Assembly (NCBI GenBank): GCA_903924445.1
Contig: CAIYBQ010000235.1
Coordinates: 1 to 17,580 of the forward strand
DNA from: an uncultured Armatimonadota bacterium
GTDB taxonomy: Bacteria; Armatimonadota; Armatimonadia; Armatimonadales; Armatimonadaceae
Length of the DNA: 17,580 nt
Direction of reading: 5' to 3'
Translations under genes and position numbers: made by a program
Shown: positions 6,720-14,219 of the stretch, one piece after another
How positions within the stretch are numbered: the stretch's first letter is position 1
Layout of the letters: each line of letters starts with the position of its first letter
The notes under the pieces: generated by a model
Seen by the model: the letters and a program-made list of their open reading frames with translations, nothing else
What the model was told of the DNA's origin: nothing
Databases searched by the model: none

Positions 6720-7919
6720 TCAAGATATTCCTAATGATGTTGGAATAGCATCTGGGAACAATCGAATGCGAATGGTCGTTCCTGCCGCACTGTCGGACTC
6801 GATTCGAAACGAACCTCCAAATAGCTGTGTACGTTCCCGCATGTTTTGTAGTCCGATGTGTTCGAATGACTGGTGAACGGCATCAACATCAAAACCAGAT
6901 CCATTATCGATGATTATCAGTGTTACAGACCTGCGGTCATTTTGGGTAACTTGCTCAACATTTACATCTACGGCTGTCGCACCCGCGTGTTTTCGTACGT
7001 TGTTCAGCGCTTCCTGAACGAGACGATAGATGGACACTGCGAGCATGGGATGAAGGTCATCATCCTGTACATTTGTGGAGAAATTTGTCGTATCCCACCC
7101 AGCTCTGGCTTGCTCTTCATCGATCAGCTGCCCAATTGCGGCGACAAAACCCATGTCCTCAAGCTCAAGAACCCGCATTCGCTTGATCAGGTTCCGGCAC
7201 TCAATTCCAGCATCGCGGAGGTACTTGGTAGCGATCTCCAAGTCTGGATCAGACTTTGTCGATGTTCGGGCACAGTACGAGTCCAGATGGGCACGGGCTG
7301 CGAACACGAGCTGTGTCAGCGAATCGTGGAGGTCAGCGGCGGTTGCCTTACGCTCTTCCTCCTGTGCGGTTAGCAGGCGATGTGACAACGCTTGCTGACG
7401 CCTAACCATTTGGAGATTTCTAATCCCAACACAAAGCTGTAGACGGAGGGCATCGATGAGGATTTCATCTTCCTCCGAAAATCCCCCCTCTTTTTCCGTG
7501 AGGTAGAGAGAACCAAGACACACACCGCCGTGACAGAGAGGAACGCCGAGAAACGACTTCATTGGTGGGTGGTTTGGCGGAAATCCAACGCTTGATGGGT
7601 GTGCACTGATGTCATCGAGTCGTAGCGGCGTTTGTCGATTGATCAGGAATCCAAGAAGACCTATCCCTTTGGGCATGTTTGGCAGGAGGAGCTTGGCTTC
7701 ATCTGACATTCCCGAAACCACGAACTCATCCAAGCCTGTGCCATCGGCGTTCGCAACGCCAATCGCGGCGTAGCGCGCTCCTACAAGACGACACGCTGTG
7801 TCAGCAAGATGTTCAAGTGCATCGACACCGGTTGAGCTTGCCAGAATGTCAGCGGCTGCGCGGGTTGCCGCTGAAAAGAGTTCAGCGGCATTTACGGGCG
7901 ATTTGTCAGGCAGACTCAA
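6720..7919 (-). CDS. DosS/DevS-like GAF sensor histidine kinase (HisKA_3 / NarL partner)
   Basis: Soluble sensor kinase of 399 residues with no membrane segment. A single GAF domain (about 30-170) resembles the first GAF of DosS/DosT: PLRLDDISAHPSSVGFPPNHPPM, FLGVPL, LGSLYLTEKEGG. His117 in NHPPM and Tyr139 in SLYL match the DosS haem-ligand histidine and distal tyrosine, with identical 22-residue spacing. A linker helix leads to a HisKA_3 dimerisation domain with phospho-acceptor His198 in AADLHDSLTQ. The HATPase domain has the N box LVQEALNNVRKHA (300-312), G1 IDNGSGFD (337-344) and G2 HIGLQNMRERTQLFGG. It starts with TTG 7919, sharing TTGA with the lysS stop and with GGAA just upstream; no other plausible start exists before the GAF domain. 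Haem binding is inferred from conserved residues and not shown. Other small ligands are possible because this GAF subtype is widespread. Confidence 0.94.
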   Translation of the reverse strand: MSLPDKSPVNAAELFSAATRAAADILASSTGVDALEHLADTACRLVGARYAAIGVANADGTGLDEFVVSGMSDEAKLLLPNMPKGIGLLGFLINRQTPLRLDDISAHPSSVGFPPNHPPMKSFLGVPLCHGGVCLGSLYLTEKEGGFSEEDEILIDALRLQLCVGIRNLQMVRRQQALSHRLLTAQEEERKATAADLHDSLTQLVFAARAHLDSYCARTSTKSDPDLEIATKYLRDAGIECRNLIKRMRVLELEDMGFVAAIGQLIDEEQARAGWDTTNFSTNVQDDDLHPMLAVSIYRLVQEALNNVRKHAGATAVDVNVEQVTQNDRRSVTLIIIDNGSGFDVDAVHQSFEHIGLQNMRERTQLFGGSFRIESDSAAGTTIRIRLFPDAIPTSLGIS

Positions 7920-9406
7920 AACTGTTCCGGGCGAAGGAGAGGGAAGAAGAGGACATCGCGAATCGATGCCGCCCCAGTAAAGATCATCGCAACGCGATCA
8001 ATTCCCATCCCAAATCCACCCGTCGGAGGCATTCCGTAAGACAATGCACGGAGGAAGTCCTCGTCCATTGGCTGTGCTTCCACATTTCCACTTGCCTTTT
8101 GCTCGACCTGGTTCAGGAAGCGTTCCCGTTGGTCAACAGGATCGTTGATTTCAGAGAAGGCATTTCCAATCTCTTGACGCAGGATATAGCTTTCAAAACG
8201 CCGGGTAAGCGCTGGGTTACCAGGGCATTTACGCGCAAGGGGACTTGTCTCGAGCGGGAAATCGGTAATGAAAGTTGGTTGGATAAGCTTTGGCTGCGTG
8301 AACTGTTCGTGGATTTTTTCGATGATTCCACCGATGGTTGTCTCTTTGGATGCATCTATTCCGACTGATTCCATGGCTGCTTTGGCCGATTCCAGTGTTT
8401 CAAATGCACTTGCTGGAATTCCGGCGTTATTGGCAATCCCTTCGAGCATCGGTAAGCGAACCCATGGCTTGGAGAAATCAATCTCGGTGCCATCCTGGAT
8501 CGTAAGGATGTCAGAGCCATACAGTGTATTGCAGATATGGCGGAACAATCGCTCAACTAGGTCCATCATGCCATCGAGGTCGGTGTATGCCTCGTAAAGT
8601 TCAAGCAGGGAGAACTCTGGGTTGTGACGCGTACTGATGCCTTCGTTACGGAAGACGCGGCCAATCTCATAGACCTTATCAATTCCACCAACAATGAGAC
8701 GCTTTAGATGGAGCTCCAATGCGATTCGCAGTGTGAGATCAATGTCAAGTGCGTTGTGATGTGTCTTGAAGGGGCGTGCATGCGCACCGCCAGCTTCAAG
8801 GTGCAAGACTGGTGTTTCGACTTCAAGGTAGCCATCGGTGTCGAGATATTCACGAATAGCCCGTGTGATTTTTACACGCTGTAGGAGAACCGTTCTGGCT
8901 TCTTGATTGACAAAGAGGTCACAGTAACGCATTCGGTAGCGGGTTTCGGCATCCTGTAGGTGCTCAGCACGCTTTATGACACCATCTGGTGTCCGGTATT
9001 CCTTGCCTAAAACGGCACCCGCATCCGCAAGCGCTTTGGCGAGGGGGGTAACCTGAACAGCCTTGACGGCGAGGTCGCCTTTCTTCGTCGCGAATATGAT
9101 GCCTTTGACACCGACGAAGTCGCCCAGGTCAAGGTTTGTCTTCAGGATGTCAATGGTGCCTTCATCGAGGACTTCTTTATCCAGATAAATCTGGCCACGG
9201 CCAGAGCCATCCATGATGTCAAAGAAGTTTCCACGCTGCGAGACGATTCTTCCAGCGACGGATACCTCGCTACCGATTTCATCCGATCCAGCCTGCCGAA
9301 CAGCAGCGATCGCGTGTGTTCTCTCATAGCGCTCCGGTGCAAATGGATCCAGTCCAGCAGCCGCGAGGCGGTCTCGTTTTTCAAGGCGAAGAGGGTCAAG
9401 GTGCAT
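7916..9406 (-). CDS. lysS: Class II lysyl-tRNA synthetase
   Basis: Charges tRNA-Lys. At 496 residues it is full length. The N-terminal anticodon-binding OB fold (about 47-150) includes SVAGRIVSQRGNFFDIMDGSG. The class II catalytic core follows, with motif 1 GYLEVETPVL (192-201), the LEAGGAHARPFKTHHNALD lysine-pocket segment, motif 2 VFRNEGISTRHNPEF (251-265), the PMDEDFLRALSYGMPPTGG block and motif 3 GFGMGIDRVAM (464-474). The start ATG 9406 has a consensus TATAAT on the same strand only 8 bases upstream and no ribosome binding site, which suggests a leaderless or nearly leaderless message. Its stop overlaps the start of the histidine kinase, so kinase expression may follow lysS. It is divergent from hisG. 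Confidence 0.98.
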   Translation of the reverse strand: MHLDPLRLEKRDRLAAAGLDPFAPERYERTHAIAAVRQAGSDEIGSEVSVAGRIVSQRGNFFDIMDGSGRGQIYLDKEVLDEGTIDILKTNLDLGDFVGVKGIIFATKKGDLAVKAVQVTPLAKALADAGAVLGKEYRTPDGVIKRAEHLQDAETRYRMRYCDLFVNQEARTVLLQRVKITRAIREYLDTDGYLEVETPVLHLEAGGAHARPFKTHHNALDIDLTLRIALELHLKRLIVGGIDKVYEIGRVFRNEGISTRHNPEFSLLELYEAYTDLDGMMDLVERLFRHICNTLYGSDILTIQDGTEIDFSKPWVRLPMLEGIANNAGIPASAFETLESAKAAMESVGIDASKETTIGGIIEKIHEQFTQPKLIQPTFITDFPLETSPLARKCPGNPALTRRFESYILRQEIGNAFSEINDPVDQRERFLNQVEQKASGNVEAQPMDEDFLRALSYGMPPTGGFGMGIDRVAMIFTGAASIRDVLFFPLLRPEQF

Positions 9407-9414
9407 AACGGGTC

Positions 9415-9420
9415 ATTATA
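9415..9420 (-). promoter_or_regulatory. Consensus -10 box (TATAAT) for lysS
   Basis: TATAAT on the minus strand (9420-9415) lies 8 bases before the lysS ATG, placing the expected transcript start at or just before the start codon. No good -35 box is seen 16-18 bases upstream (CTCTCC region), so the promoter is only partly supported. Confidence 0.45.
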
Positions 9421-9492
9421 CCGATGCACACCGGGTGGGAGAGGGCTTGAGGTAACATGAATGTAAATTAACGGTTCGCAAGTGAGGTTCGG

Positions 9493-10362
9493 ATGTCGCT
9501 TAGGTTAGGATTACCCAAAGGAAGTCTTCAGGACGCCACGTTTTCATTGTTTGCTAAAGCTGGCTGGAACATCCGGGTCGATTCTAGGTCGTATCAACCA
9601 GTCGTGGATGACGCATCGCTGAGTATCACGCTCATTCGGCCGCAGGAGCTCCCTCGTTACCTCGAAGATGGAATCATCGATGCGGGGCTTACCGGCAAGG
9701 ACTGGATTGAGGACTGCGGCGCCGATGTTCACGAGATCTGTGAGCTGGCCTATTCAAAGGCAACGCGTAATCCGATTCGCGTCGTTTTGGCTGCTGGTCA
9801 AAATGATGGCGTAGAGTCAATCAAAGACCTTGAGGGTAAACGGATCGCCACAGAGTACGTCCAGCTAACTGAGCGCTATCTGGTCAAGCACGGAGTGAGT
9901 GCCAAGGTCGAGTTTTCTTGGGGTGCATGTGAAGTCAAGGTCCCCGCGCTCGCCGATGCCATTGTCGTCAATACCGAAACGGGATCTAGTTTACGCGCGC
10001 ACAACTTGCGTATTGTTGACACGCTATTGACATCGACAACCCGCTTTGTCTGTAACCACGCATCTTGGGCTGATGATGTCAAGCGTGGACACATTGAGAA
10101 CATGGCGATGCTCTTGACGGGTGCGCTCCGCGCCGGTGAGCTTGTTGGTCTCAAAATGAATGTTTCTGAGTCTAATTTGCAACGCGTCGTTGATCAGTTG
10201 CCAGCGCTTCGCAAACCGACTGTGTCGCCCCTCTACGGTGACTCTGGGTTTGCCCTCGAAATTATTGTCGAGGACAAAACGAGCCGCGATTTGATTCCCC
10301 GCCTCAAGCGCGCCGGTGCTGAGGGGATTGTTGAATATAGCCTGTCCAAGGTAGTTCATTAG
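9493..10362 (+). CDS. hisG: ATP phosphoribosyltransferase, long form
   Basis: First step of histidine synthesis: ATP plus PRPP to phosphoribosyl-ATP. The catalytic domain is unmistakable: LRLGLPKGSLQDATF at the start, IIDAGLTGKDWI (61-72), GKRIATEY, FSWGACEVKVP and the PRPP loop NTETGSSLRA (160-169) followed by RIVDTLLTSTTRF. At 289 residues it is the long form, with a C-terminal regulatory HisG_C domain (about 216-288; VGLKMNVSE, AEGIVEYSLSKVV) that normally mediates histidine feedback inhibition, so no HisZ partner is needed. The ATG at 9493 is preceded by GTGAGG at 5 bases. No other his gene is in the window. Its stop overlaps the GTG start of the antiporter by one base. Confidence 0.97.
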   Translation: MSLRLGLPKGSLQDATFSLFAKAGWNIRVDSRSYQPVVDDASLSITLIRPQELPRYLEDGIIDAGLTGKDWIEDCGADVHEICELAYSKATRNPIRVVLAAGQNDGVESIKDLEGKRIATEYVQLTERYLVKHGVSAKVEFSWGACEVKVPALADAIVVNTETGSSLRAHNLRIVDTLLTSTTRFVCNHASWADDVKRGHIENMAMLLTGALRAGELVGLKMNVSESNLQRVVDQLPALRKPTVSPLYGDSGFALEIIVEDKTSRDLIPRLKRAGAEGIVEYSLSKVVH

Positions 10363-11570
10363 TGACCCATGCATCCGAGCTGGTTGTTCTGCTAGTTGTT
10401 TTTGCTGGAGCCCATCTCGGAGCAGCGGCAGCCCGGATTGCAAAATTACCTAGTGTTGTAGGTGAGTTACTGATAGGGGTGTTACTGGGTTCATCCTGTC
10501 TGGGGTGGATTCAGCCAAGTACCGTTCTGAATACACTTTCGACCATCGGGGCAACATTTTTACTGTTCACTGTAGGTCTTGAATCACCGCTGAAGCGCCT
10601 CCTCAGTGTTGGTAAGCTTGGGTCAAGCGTCGCAGTCTTTGGGGTCATCGTTCCGTTCATTGCCGCATATCTTCTCGTGCGTTCGAATGGAGCCGGGACA
10701 ACCAATCATCTCTACATCGCGTGTTGCTTTATCGCTACGTCTGCTGGGATAACGGCGCGTGTTCTTCACGATGAGGGAGCACTCGGTCTACTAGAGTCAA
10801 AAGTAATTCTCGCGGCCGCAGTGATCGATGATGTGCTGGCGATGCTGATTCTCGTGGGCGTAAGTGCCCTTGCCGCTGGTGGGGCATCCCCAATGGCCCT
10901 TATCCTTCCATTTGCCGAGGCAGGGCTCTTCCTAACGCTCACCATTGCTGTCGGCCCCCTCATCGTGAAGCGACTATCACGAAGCAACACGGGTATTGGA
11001 CCGCTTAGTCCTTTTGTGATGGCGATGGTTTTGTGTCTTGGACTTGCGGTAACAGCTGAAATGACTGGCCTTGCCGCCATCGTGGGAGCGTTTCTCGCAG
11101 GAATGCTCTTCGCTGATCATCCGCAAAGCAAAGAAATCGAGAAACAGGTTCAACCGCTGCTTGTGTTTCTCACGCCATTTTTCTTTGTGCTTACAGGCGC
11201 GATGGTCGATTTGCGAAGCATTTCCAGTATCCAAGCGGCTCTGTTGCTCGTGATTTACGTTGTGGTTGCAGTGGTCAGCAAATTGGTCGGCTCGGGGTTT
11301 GCAGCGGCACCGCTGGGCGTTCGTTCTGCGATGATTATCGGTGTAGGAATGGTTCCGCGCGGTGAAGTTGGAGTTATCATTGCAGGCAGTGCGCTTGCCG
11401 CTGGTGCAATCCAACAAAAGGACTATTCGTTACTGGTTTTGATGTCAATCATCACAACGATTATCGCGCCGCCAGCACTCAGAATTCTTCTTCAATCTGT
11501 ACCGCGTGGTCCAAAGTCGGAACTTCCATCAGGATCGCTCGTTGCGGTTGATGAGGCAGGCCTCACATAG
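10362..11570 (+). CDS. CPA2-family Na+/H+ (cation/proton) antiporter
   Basis: Integral membrane antiporter of 402 residues with about 12 hydrophobic segments and no TrkA-N tail. Transport-site residues fit NapA-like CPA2 exchangers: the Asp156-Asp157 pair in AAVIDDVLAML, Lys307 in VVSKLVGSGF (matching the NapA lysine that pairs with the first aspartate), TSAGI in the unwound helix region (126-130) and PRGEVGVI (332-339, Arg333). A two-aspartate site in this family usually means electrogenic exchange; sodium as the cation is an inference. It starts with GTG 10362, overlapping the hisG stop by one base, and no ATG occurs before the first membrane segment. The last 25 or so residues (GPKSELPSGSLVAVDEAG) are soluble. 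It may have nothing to do with histidine; co-transcription is all the sequence shows. Confidence 0.92.
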   Translation: MTHASELVVLLVVFAGAHLGAAAARIAKLPSVVGELLIGVLLGSSCLGWIQPSTVLNTLSTIGATFLLFTVGLESPLKRLLSVGKLGSSVAVFGVIVPFIAAYLLVRSNGAGTTNHLYIACCFIATSAGITARVLHDEGALGLLESKVILAAAVIDDVLAMLILVGVSALAAGGASPMALILPFAEAGLFLTLTIAVGPLIVKRLSRSNTGIGPLSPFVMAMVLCLGLAVTAEMTGLAAIVGAFLAGMLFADHPQSKEIEKQVQPLLVFLTPFFFVLTGAMVDLRSISSIQAALLLVIYVVVAVVSKLVGSGFAAAPLGVRSAMIIGVGMVPRGEVGVIIAGSALAAGAIQQKDYSLLVLMSIITTIIAPPALRILLQSVPRGPKSELPSGSLVAVDEAGLT

Positions 11571-11655
11571 GGTGGTCGATGCCGGTCCATGCTGGCTGAA
11601 AGACTTCAAGTTATCCAACAATGCATTTGCTGACCTGCCCAAGCCAAACGAGACT

Positions 11656-11982
11656 TTATCCCTTTGGATTTGCTGTTGCGTTCTCACCAAGGATAGCCTT
11701 GACAGTTGCGCCCTTGGCTTCAACTTGCGTAAACAACTCACTCACCTCAAGACCGAGGCCCCATGCGAGTCGCTGTGCAACATCAATGCTAGGCATTTTC
11801 ATCCCACGCTCAATGTGCGTCATGTAAGTGCGGTGGATGCCACAGCGTCGTGCGAAAGCTTCTTGGCTGAAGCCCAGAGCTAGACGTTGCTGCTTTATGA
11901 CTTCACCGAAGGCTGACAAAAGATCTGTACTGGTCATGGGCTCTTTTTTAGCAACCATGTTTGTAGTTGCGACTGCAAGCAT
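11656..11982 (-). CDS. Small XRE-family helix-turn-helix regulator
   Basis: A DNA-binding protein of up to 108 residues, with a single HTH_3 domain (about 22-84): FGEVIKQQRLALGFSQEAF, ARRCGIHRTYMTHIERG (recognition helix region), then PSIDVAQRLAWGLGLEVSELF. The C-terminal tail of about 20 residues has no recognised domain. The start is uncertain: ATG at 11982, 11958 or 11937 are all in frame and none has a good ribosome binding site; the last (MTSTDLL) gives the commonest layout for such proteins. It converges on the antiporter gene with 85 bases between them and no clear terminator. Its target is unknown; no toxin or restriction partner is adjacent, so I would not call it an antitoxin or controller protein. 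Confidence 0.85.
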   Translation of the reverse strand: MLAVATTNMVAKKEPMTSTDLLSAFGEVIKQQRLALGFSQEAFARRCGIHRTYMTHIERGMKMPSIDVAQRLAWGLGLEVSELFTQVEAKGATVKAILGENATANPKG

Positions 11983-12034
11983 CGTACCGACTCAGGAAGT
12001 CTGATGCAACAGGCAAAACAATGGGTGGAAAAGG

Positions 12035-12108
<74 letters not shown>

Positions 12109-12214
12109 AACAAACTTTATAATATCATGCAGCAAATTTTGGTGATTGGGAACAAACCGGGCGTCACGGTCGTAATGAGTTGTGCAATCCCGGTCAAGAA
12201 GAGAGGTCTGGAAT

Positions 12215-12706
12215 ATGGATTCTGAGACAACAGTACATCAGCAAGTCGTCGAGATATCACAATCCGCACATGTCAGGTTGACCGAAGAACTCGAAGATCT
12301 GCTCCATCGTGAGCGTCCCCGTATCGCAGAGCGCATTCGTGAAGCGAAAGAGGATGGTGATCTGGCAGAAAACAACGACTACATCGCTGCAAAGCAGGAA
12401 CAGGCGTTTGTCGAAGGGCGTATCTTAGAGCTTCGGCATGCACTTGAAGTTGCCGTCATTATTGAGCCAAGCACGCTTGATCCTGACATCGTGCACATAG
12501 GTAGTAAGGTTGTTTTAGTGGATGACGATGGAGATGAACTTTCGGTTGAAGTAGTGAGCCCGTTTGAGGCAGATCCTGACTTCGGACGTGTCTCTGACCA
12601 ATCGCCGATAGGCAAAGCCATCGCTGGGAAGCGTATCGGCAACCGCGTCATCTGGGATGCACCCGGCGGTCATATTGAAATGACCATCACATCAATCACC
12701 GTCTAA
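12215..12706 (+). CDS. greA: Transcription elongation factor GreA
   Basis: Rescues backtracked RNA polymerase by stimulating transcript cleavage. The N-terminal coiled coil (about 15-82) carries the Gre signature REAKEDGDLAENNDYIAAK, with the tip acidic residues Asp49 and Glu52 that reach the polymerase active site. The C-terminal FKBP-like domain includes IGSKVVLVDDDGDE, SDQSPIGKAIAGKRIGN and the closing VIWDAPGGHIEMTITSI. At 163 residues it is a normal GreA. I chose ATG 12215, which follows AGAGG at 8 bases; the in-frame ATG at 12182 would add 11 residues with no homology and a poorer site. It stands alone, divergent from tRNA-Arg, and is followed by a hairpin terminator at 12718-12750. Confidence 0.96.
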   Translation: MDSETTVHQQVVEISQSAHVRLTEELEDLLHRERPRIAERIREAKEDGDLAENNDYIAAKQEQAFVEGRILELRHALEVAVIIEPSTLDPDIVHIGSKVVLVDDDGDELSVEVVSPFEADPDFGRVSDQSPIGKAIAGKRIGNRVIWDAPGGHIEMTITSITV

Positions 12707-12708
12707 CT

Positions 12709-13578
12709 TCACTTGGTAAATGCCGCACTAATTGCGGCATTTGCCTTTTTAGTTGGTGTAAACAGAGTGCCGTGACGAGCACCTCGCGGAACCTGAATCT
12801 CCGAAGAACAGTCCTTCCAGCGCCGGCCATCCTGAGAAATGTGGCCACCATATTTACCCTCCGTGTACTTGTCGTAAATACACAGAAGACCCTGCTGCGT
12901 CGAAATCAACGCCGGTCCTTCGACCCATGATGGCGTGAATGGTTCTTTCGTTAGGCACTGCCAAGGTCCATCGAGTGAGGCGGCTGTATACGACCGAAGA
13001 TACTTAGCCGCTGGCTCCCGAGTCTCATCTTTGATCGCCATCAAGTAACCACCACGGAATGCGCTTATGGTTGCATCTATGCAGTTGTAACCCGGATCGA
13101 ACATCAAACGGGTTGGACTGAATGTTTCAAAATCCCGCGTCGTAGTGCAGTAGATGCGGTGGTTAAGTCCACCATCCGCGGTGATCTGCGTTTCCGGAAA
13201 TGTACCTGGAATTGTTGAGCTCCAGAAAATACGAAACTCTGAGCGATTTTTGTCCCAGATAACCTCTGGCGCCCAGGCATTACGAGCCGTCGGCTCATGC
13301 TCCATCACTGGAATTGTGCGCTGTTTGCTCCAGGTACGGAAGTCTTTCGTGGATGCATAACCGATTGACTTTTCCCACCAGCCACAGGTCCACACCATAT
13401 GGAATGTGCCATCCGGGCCCTCAACAGGGCATGGATCGCGTACCAGTTTTTCTTTGCCAACGGTGGGCTTGAAGAGCGGTCCCGTATAGCTGAGATCCGT
13501 GTACCGAAAGCCATCCGATGATTCTGCCAAGAAACATCCGTTTTCACCATTGTCACGGAAGTAAACAAAGTAGTTCAT
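12709..13578 (-). CDS. GH43-like five-bladed beta-propeller glycosidase
   Basis: Probable glycoside hydrolase of clan GH-F (GH43 or relative), acting on arabinosyl, xylosyl or similar residues. Supporting motifs: LVRDPCPVEGPDGTFHMVWT (Asp48, candidate base), YASTKDFRTWS, WAPEVIWD (104-109), PGYNCIDATI (Asp168, candidate pKa modulator) and SWVEGPAL (Glu220, candidate general acid). Repeated 'SxDGxxW' and 'TxDFxTF' blade motifs fit the propeller. It has 289 residues and starts MNYFVYFRDNG; no signal peptide is visible, so it is probably cytoplasmic and works on imported oligosaccharides. It lies 8 bases after the DUF1854 gene, with AGGAA before its ATG, so the two are co-transcribed. Substrate cannot be told from sequence; a non-catalytic propeller is possible. 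Confidence 0.8.
   Translation of the reverse strand: MNYFVYFRDNGENGCFLAESSDGFRYTDLSYTGPLFKPTVGKEKLVRDPCPVEGPDGTFHMVWTCGWWEKSIGYASTKDFRTWSKQRTIPVMEHEPTARNAWAPEVIWDKNRSEFRIFWSSTIPGTFPETQITADGGLNHRIYCTTTRDFETFSPTRLMFDPGYNCIDATISAFRGGYLMAIKDETREPAAKYLRSYTAASLDGPWQCLTKEPFTPSWVEGPALISTQQGLLCIYDKYTEGKYGGHISQDGRRWKDCSSEIQVPRGARHGTLFTPTKKANAAISAAFTK
12718..12750 (+). terminator. Rho-independent terminator of greA, inside the end of the convergent gene
   Basis: AAATGCCGC (12718-12726) pairs perfectly with GCGGCATTT (12734-12742) around a 7-base loop, followed by GCC and five Ts (12746-12750). It begins 11 bases after the greA stop. The same bases encode the last residues (ANAAISAAF) of the glycosidase on the other strand. 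Confidence 0.85.
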
Positions 13579-13586
13579 CAGGATTC

Positions 13587-14150
13587 CTATCCGAGCACTC
13601 GCTCAAGTATGACGCGTGACTCTCTGTCAGCAGCATTTATAGATGTAAAAGCAAATCGGTTTCCATGGCGGTCTGTGATGACAATTCGGCCATCATCAAG
13701 TTGATGCACATTCTCACGCAGCTGGTGAACATGGTACGTACGTGGGCCGCGGTCCGTCTGGACTTCCCATGTGACCGTTTCATATTCCTTCTTTGCAAGT
13801 TTGACACTGGTCACAGATGGAATGAAGTAGCGCCTGTCCAGCTCGGACTGGAGGACATTAAGCGATTCCTGCGACATTCCTGCCGTCGTCTCAAGCATCC
13901 CCAAATCCTTGTCACGCTCATCCCGCAACCCAATCCACTTGTCTGAGTAGCGCCATGGAAATGCGCATGCAACCTGACACCTAAGAATGGTTTTGCCTGG
14001 TCCATAGGCAGGATCGTCAATCGTGACCCGAAGCGCCGTTTCTTTCGAATGGAAAAAATGGACGCAGCTTGGGTTCAGGATCACGACATCGATTCTTGGA
14101 TCGGAAACAGCATTCGGTGTCATATGCACTATCGTACATCCGAAATGCAT
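13587..14150 (-). CDS. DUF1854 domain protein
   Basis: Matches the DUF1854 pattern: LGMLETTAGMSQESLNVL, SELDRRYFIPSVTSVK (103-117), EYETVTWEVQTDRGPRTYHV (123-141), DGRIVITDRHGNRFAF (153-168) and a closing ADRESRVILERVLG. The domain's biochemical function is not known to me; elsewhere it is often found beside ABC transporter genes. Residues before about 60 (RIDVVILNPSCVHFFHS and following) look like an extra beta-rich part. No signal peptide or membrane segment is seen. The start is uncertain: ATG 14150 or ATG 14123 (MTPNAV), neither with a ribosome binding site; the second has TACGAT 7 bases upstream. It is the first gene of a two-gene unit with the GH43-like glycosidase and is divergent from a dehydrogenase operon. 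Confidence 0.82.
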   Translation of the reverse strand: MHFGCTIVHMTPNAVSDPRIDVVILNPSCVHFFHSKETALRVTIDDPAYGPGKTILRCQVACAFPWRYSDKWIGLRDERDKDLGMLETTAGMSQESLNVLQSELDRRYFIPSVTSVKLAKKEYETVTWEVQTDRGPRTYHVHQLRENVHQLDDGRIVITDRHGNRFAFTSINAADRESRVILERVLG

Positions 14151-14219
14151 GTGGAGTCATCTACGGAATTCTGGTGGAGCAAGTCGAACCGGTCCAACTG
14201 ATGGCGTAACATAACAAAT
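14151..14219. promoter_or_regulatory. Divergent promoter region between DUF1854/GH43 and the dehydrogenase operon
   Basis: This 69-base gap must hold promoters for both directions. TAACAT (14207-14212) is a possible -10 for the plus-strand operon, ending 7 bases before its GTG start. GTGGAG occurs twice (14151-14156 and 14174-14179), 23 bases apart, and GAACCGGTCC (14186-14195) is a near palindrome, so a shared operator is possible but unproven. Confidence 0.35.

Noticed and set aside
4900..7919. DosR-box palindromes (GGGAC...GTCCC) upstream of the Usp or regulator genes.
   Set aside because: None found by eye in the spacers; a GGGAC inside the regulator coding region has no partner.
7679..8368. 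A 229-codon plus-strand frame opposite the lysS and kinase junction.
   Set aside because: Its translation is low-complexity and has no domain pattern, while lysS and the kinase are complete on the other strand.
9407..9492. T-box or other riboswitch before lysS or hisG.
   Set aside because: The divergent gap is only 86 bases and the lysS -10 box abuts its start, leaving no room for a leader structure.
11656..11982. XRE protein as an antitoxin or restriction controller.
   Set aside because: No toxin-like or restriction gene overlaps or adjoins it; neighbours are an antiporter and a tRNA.
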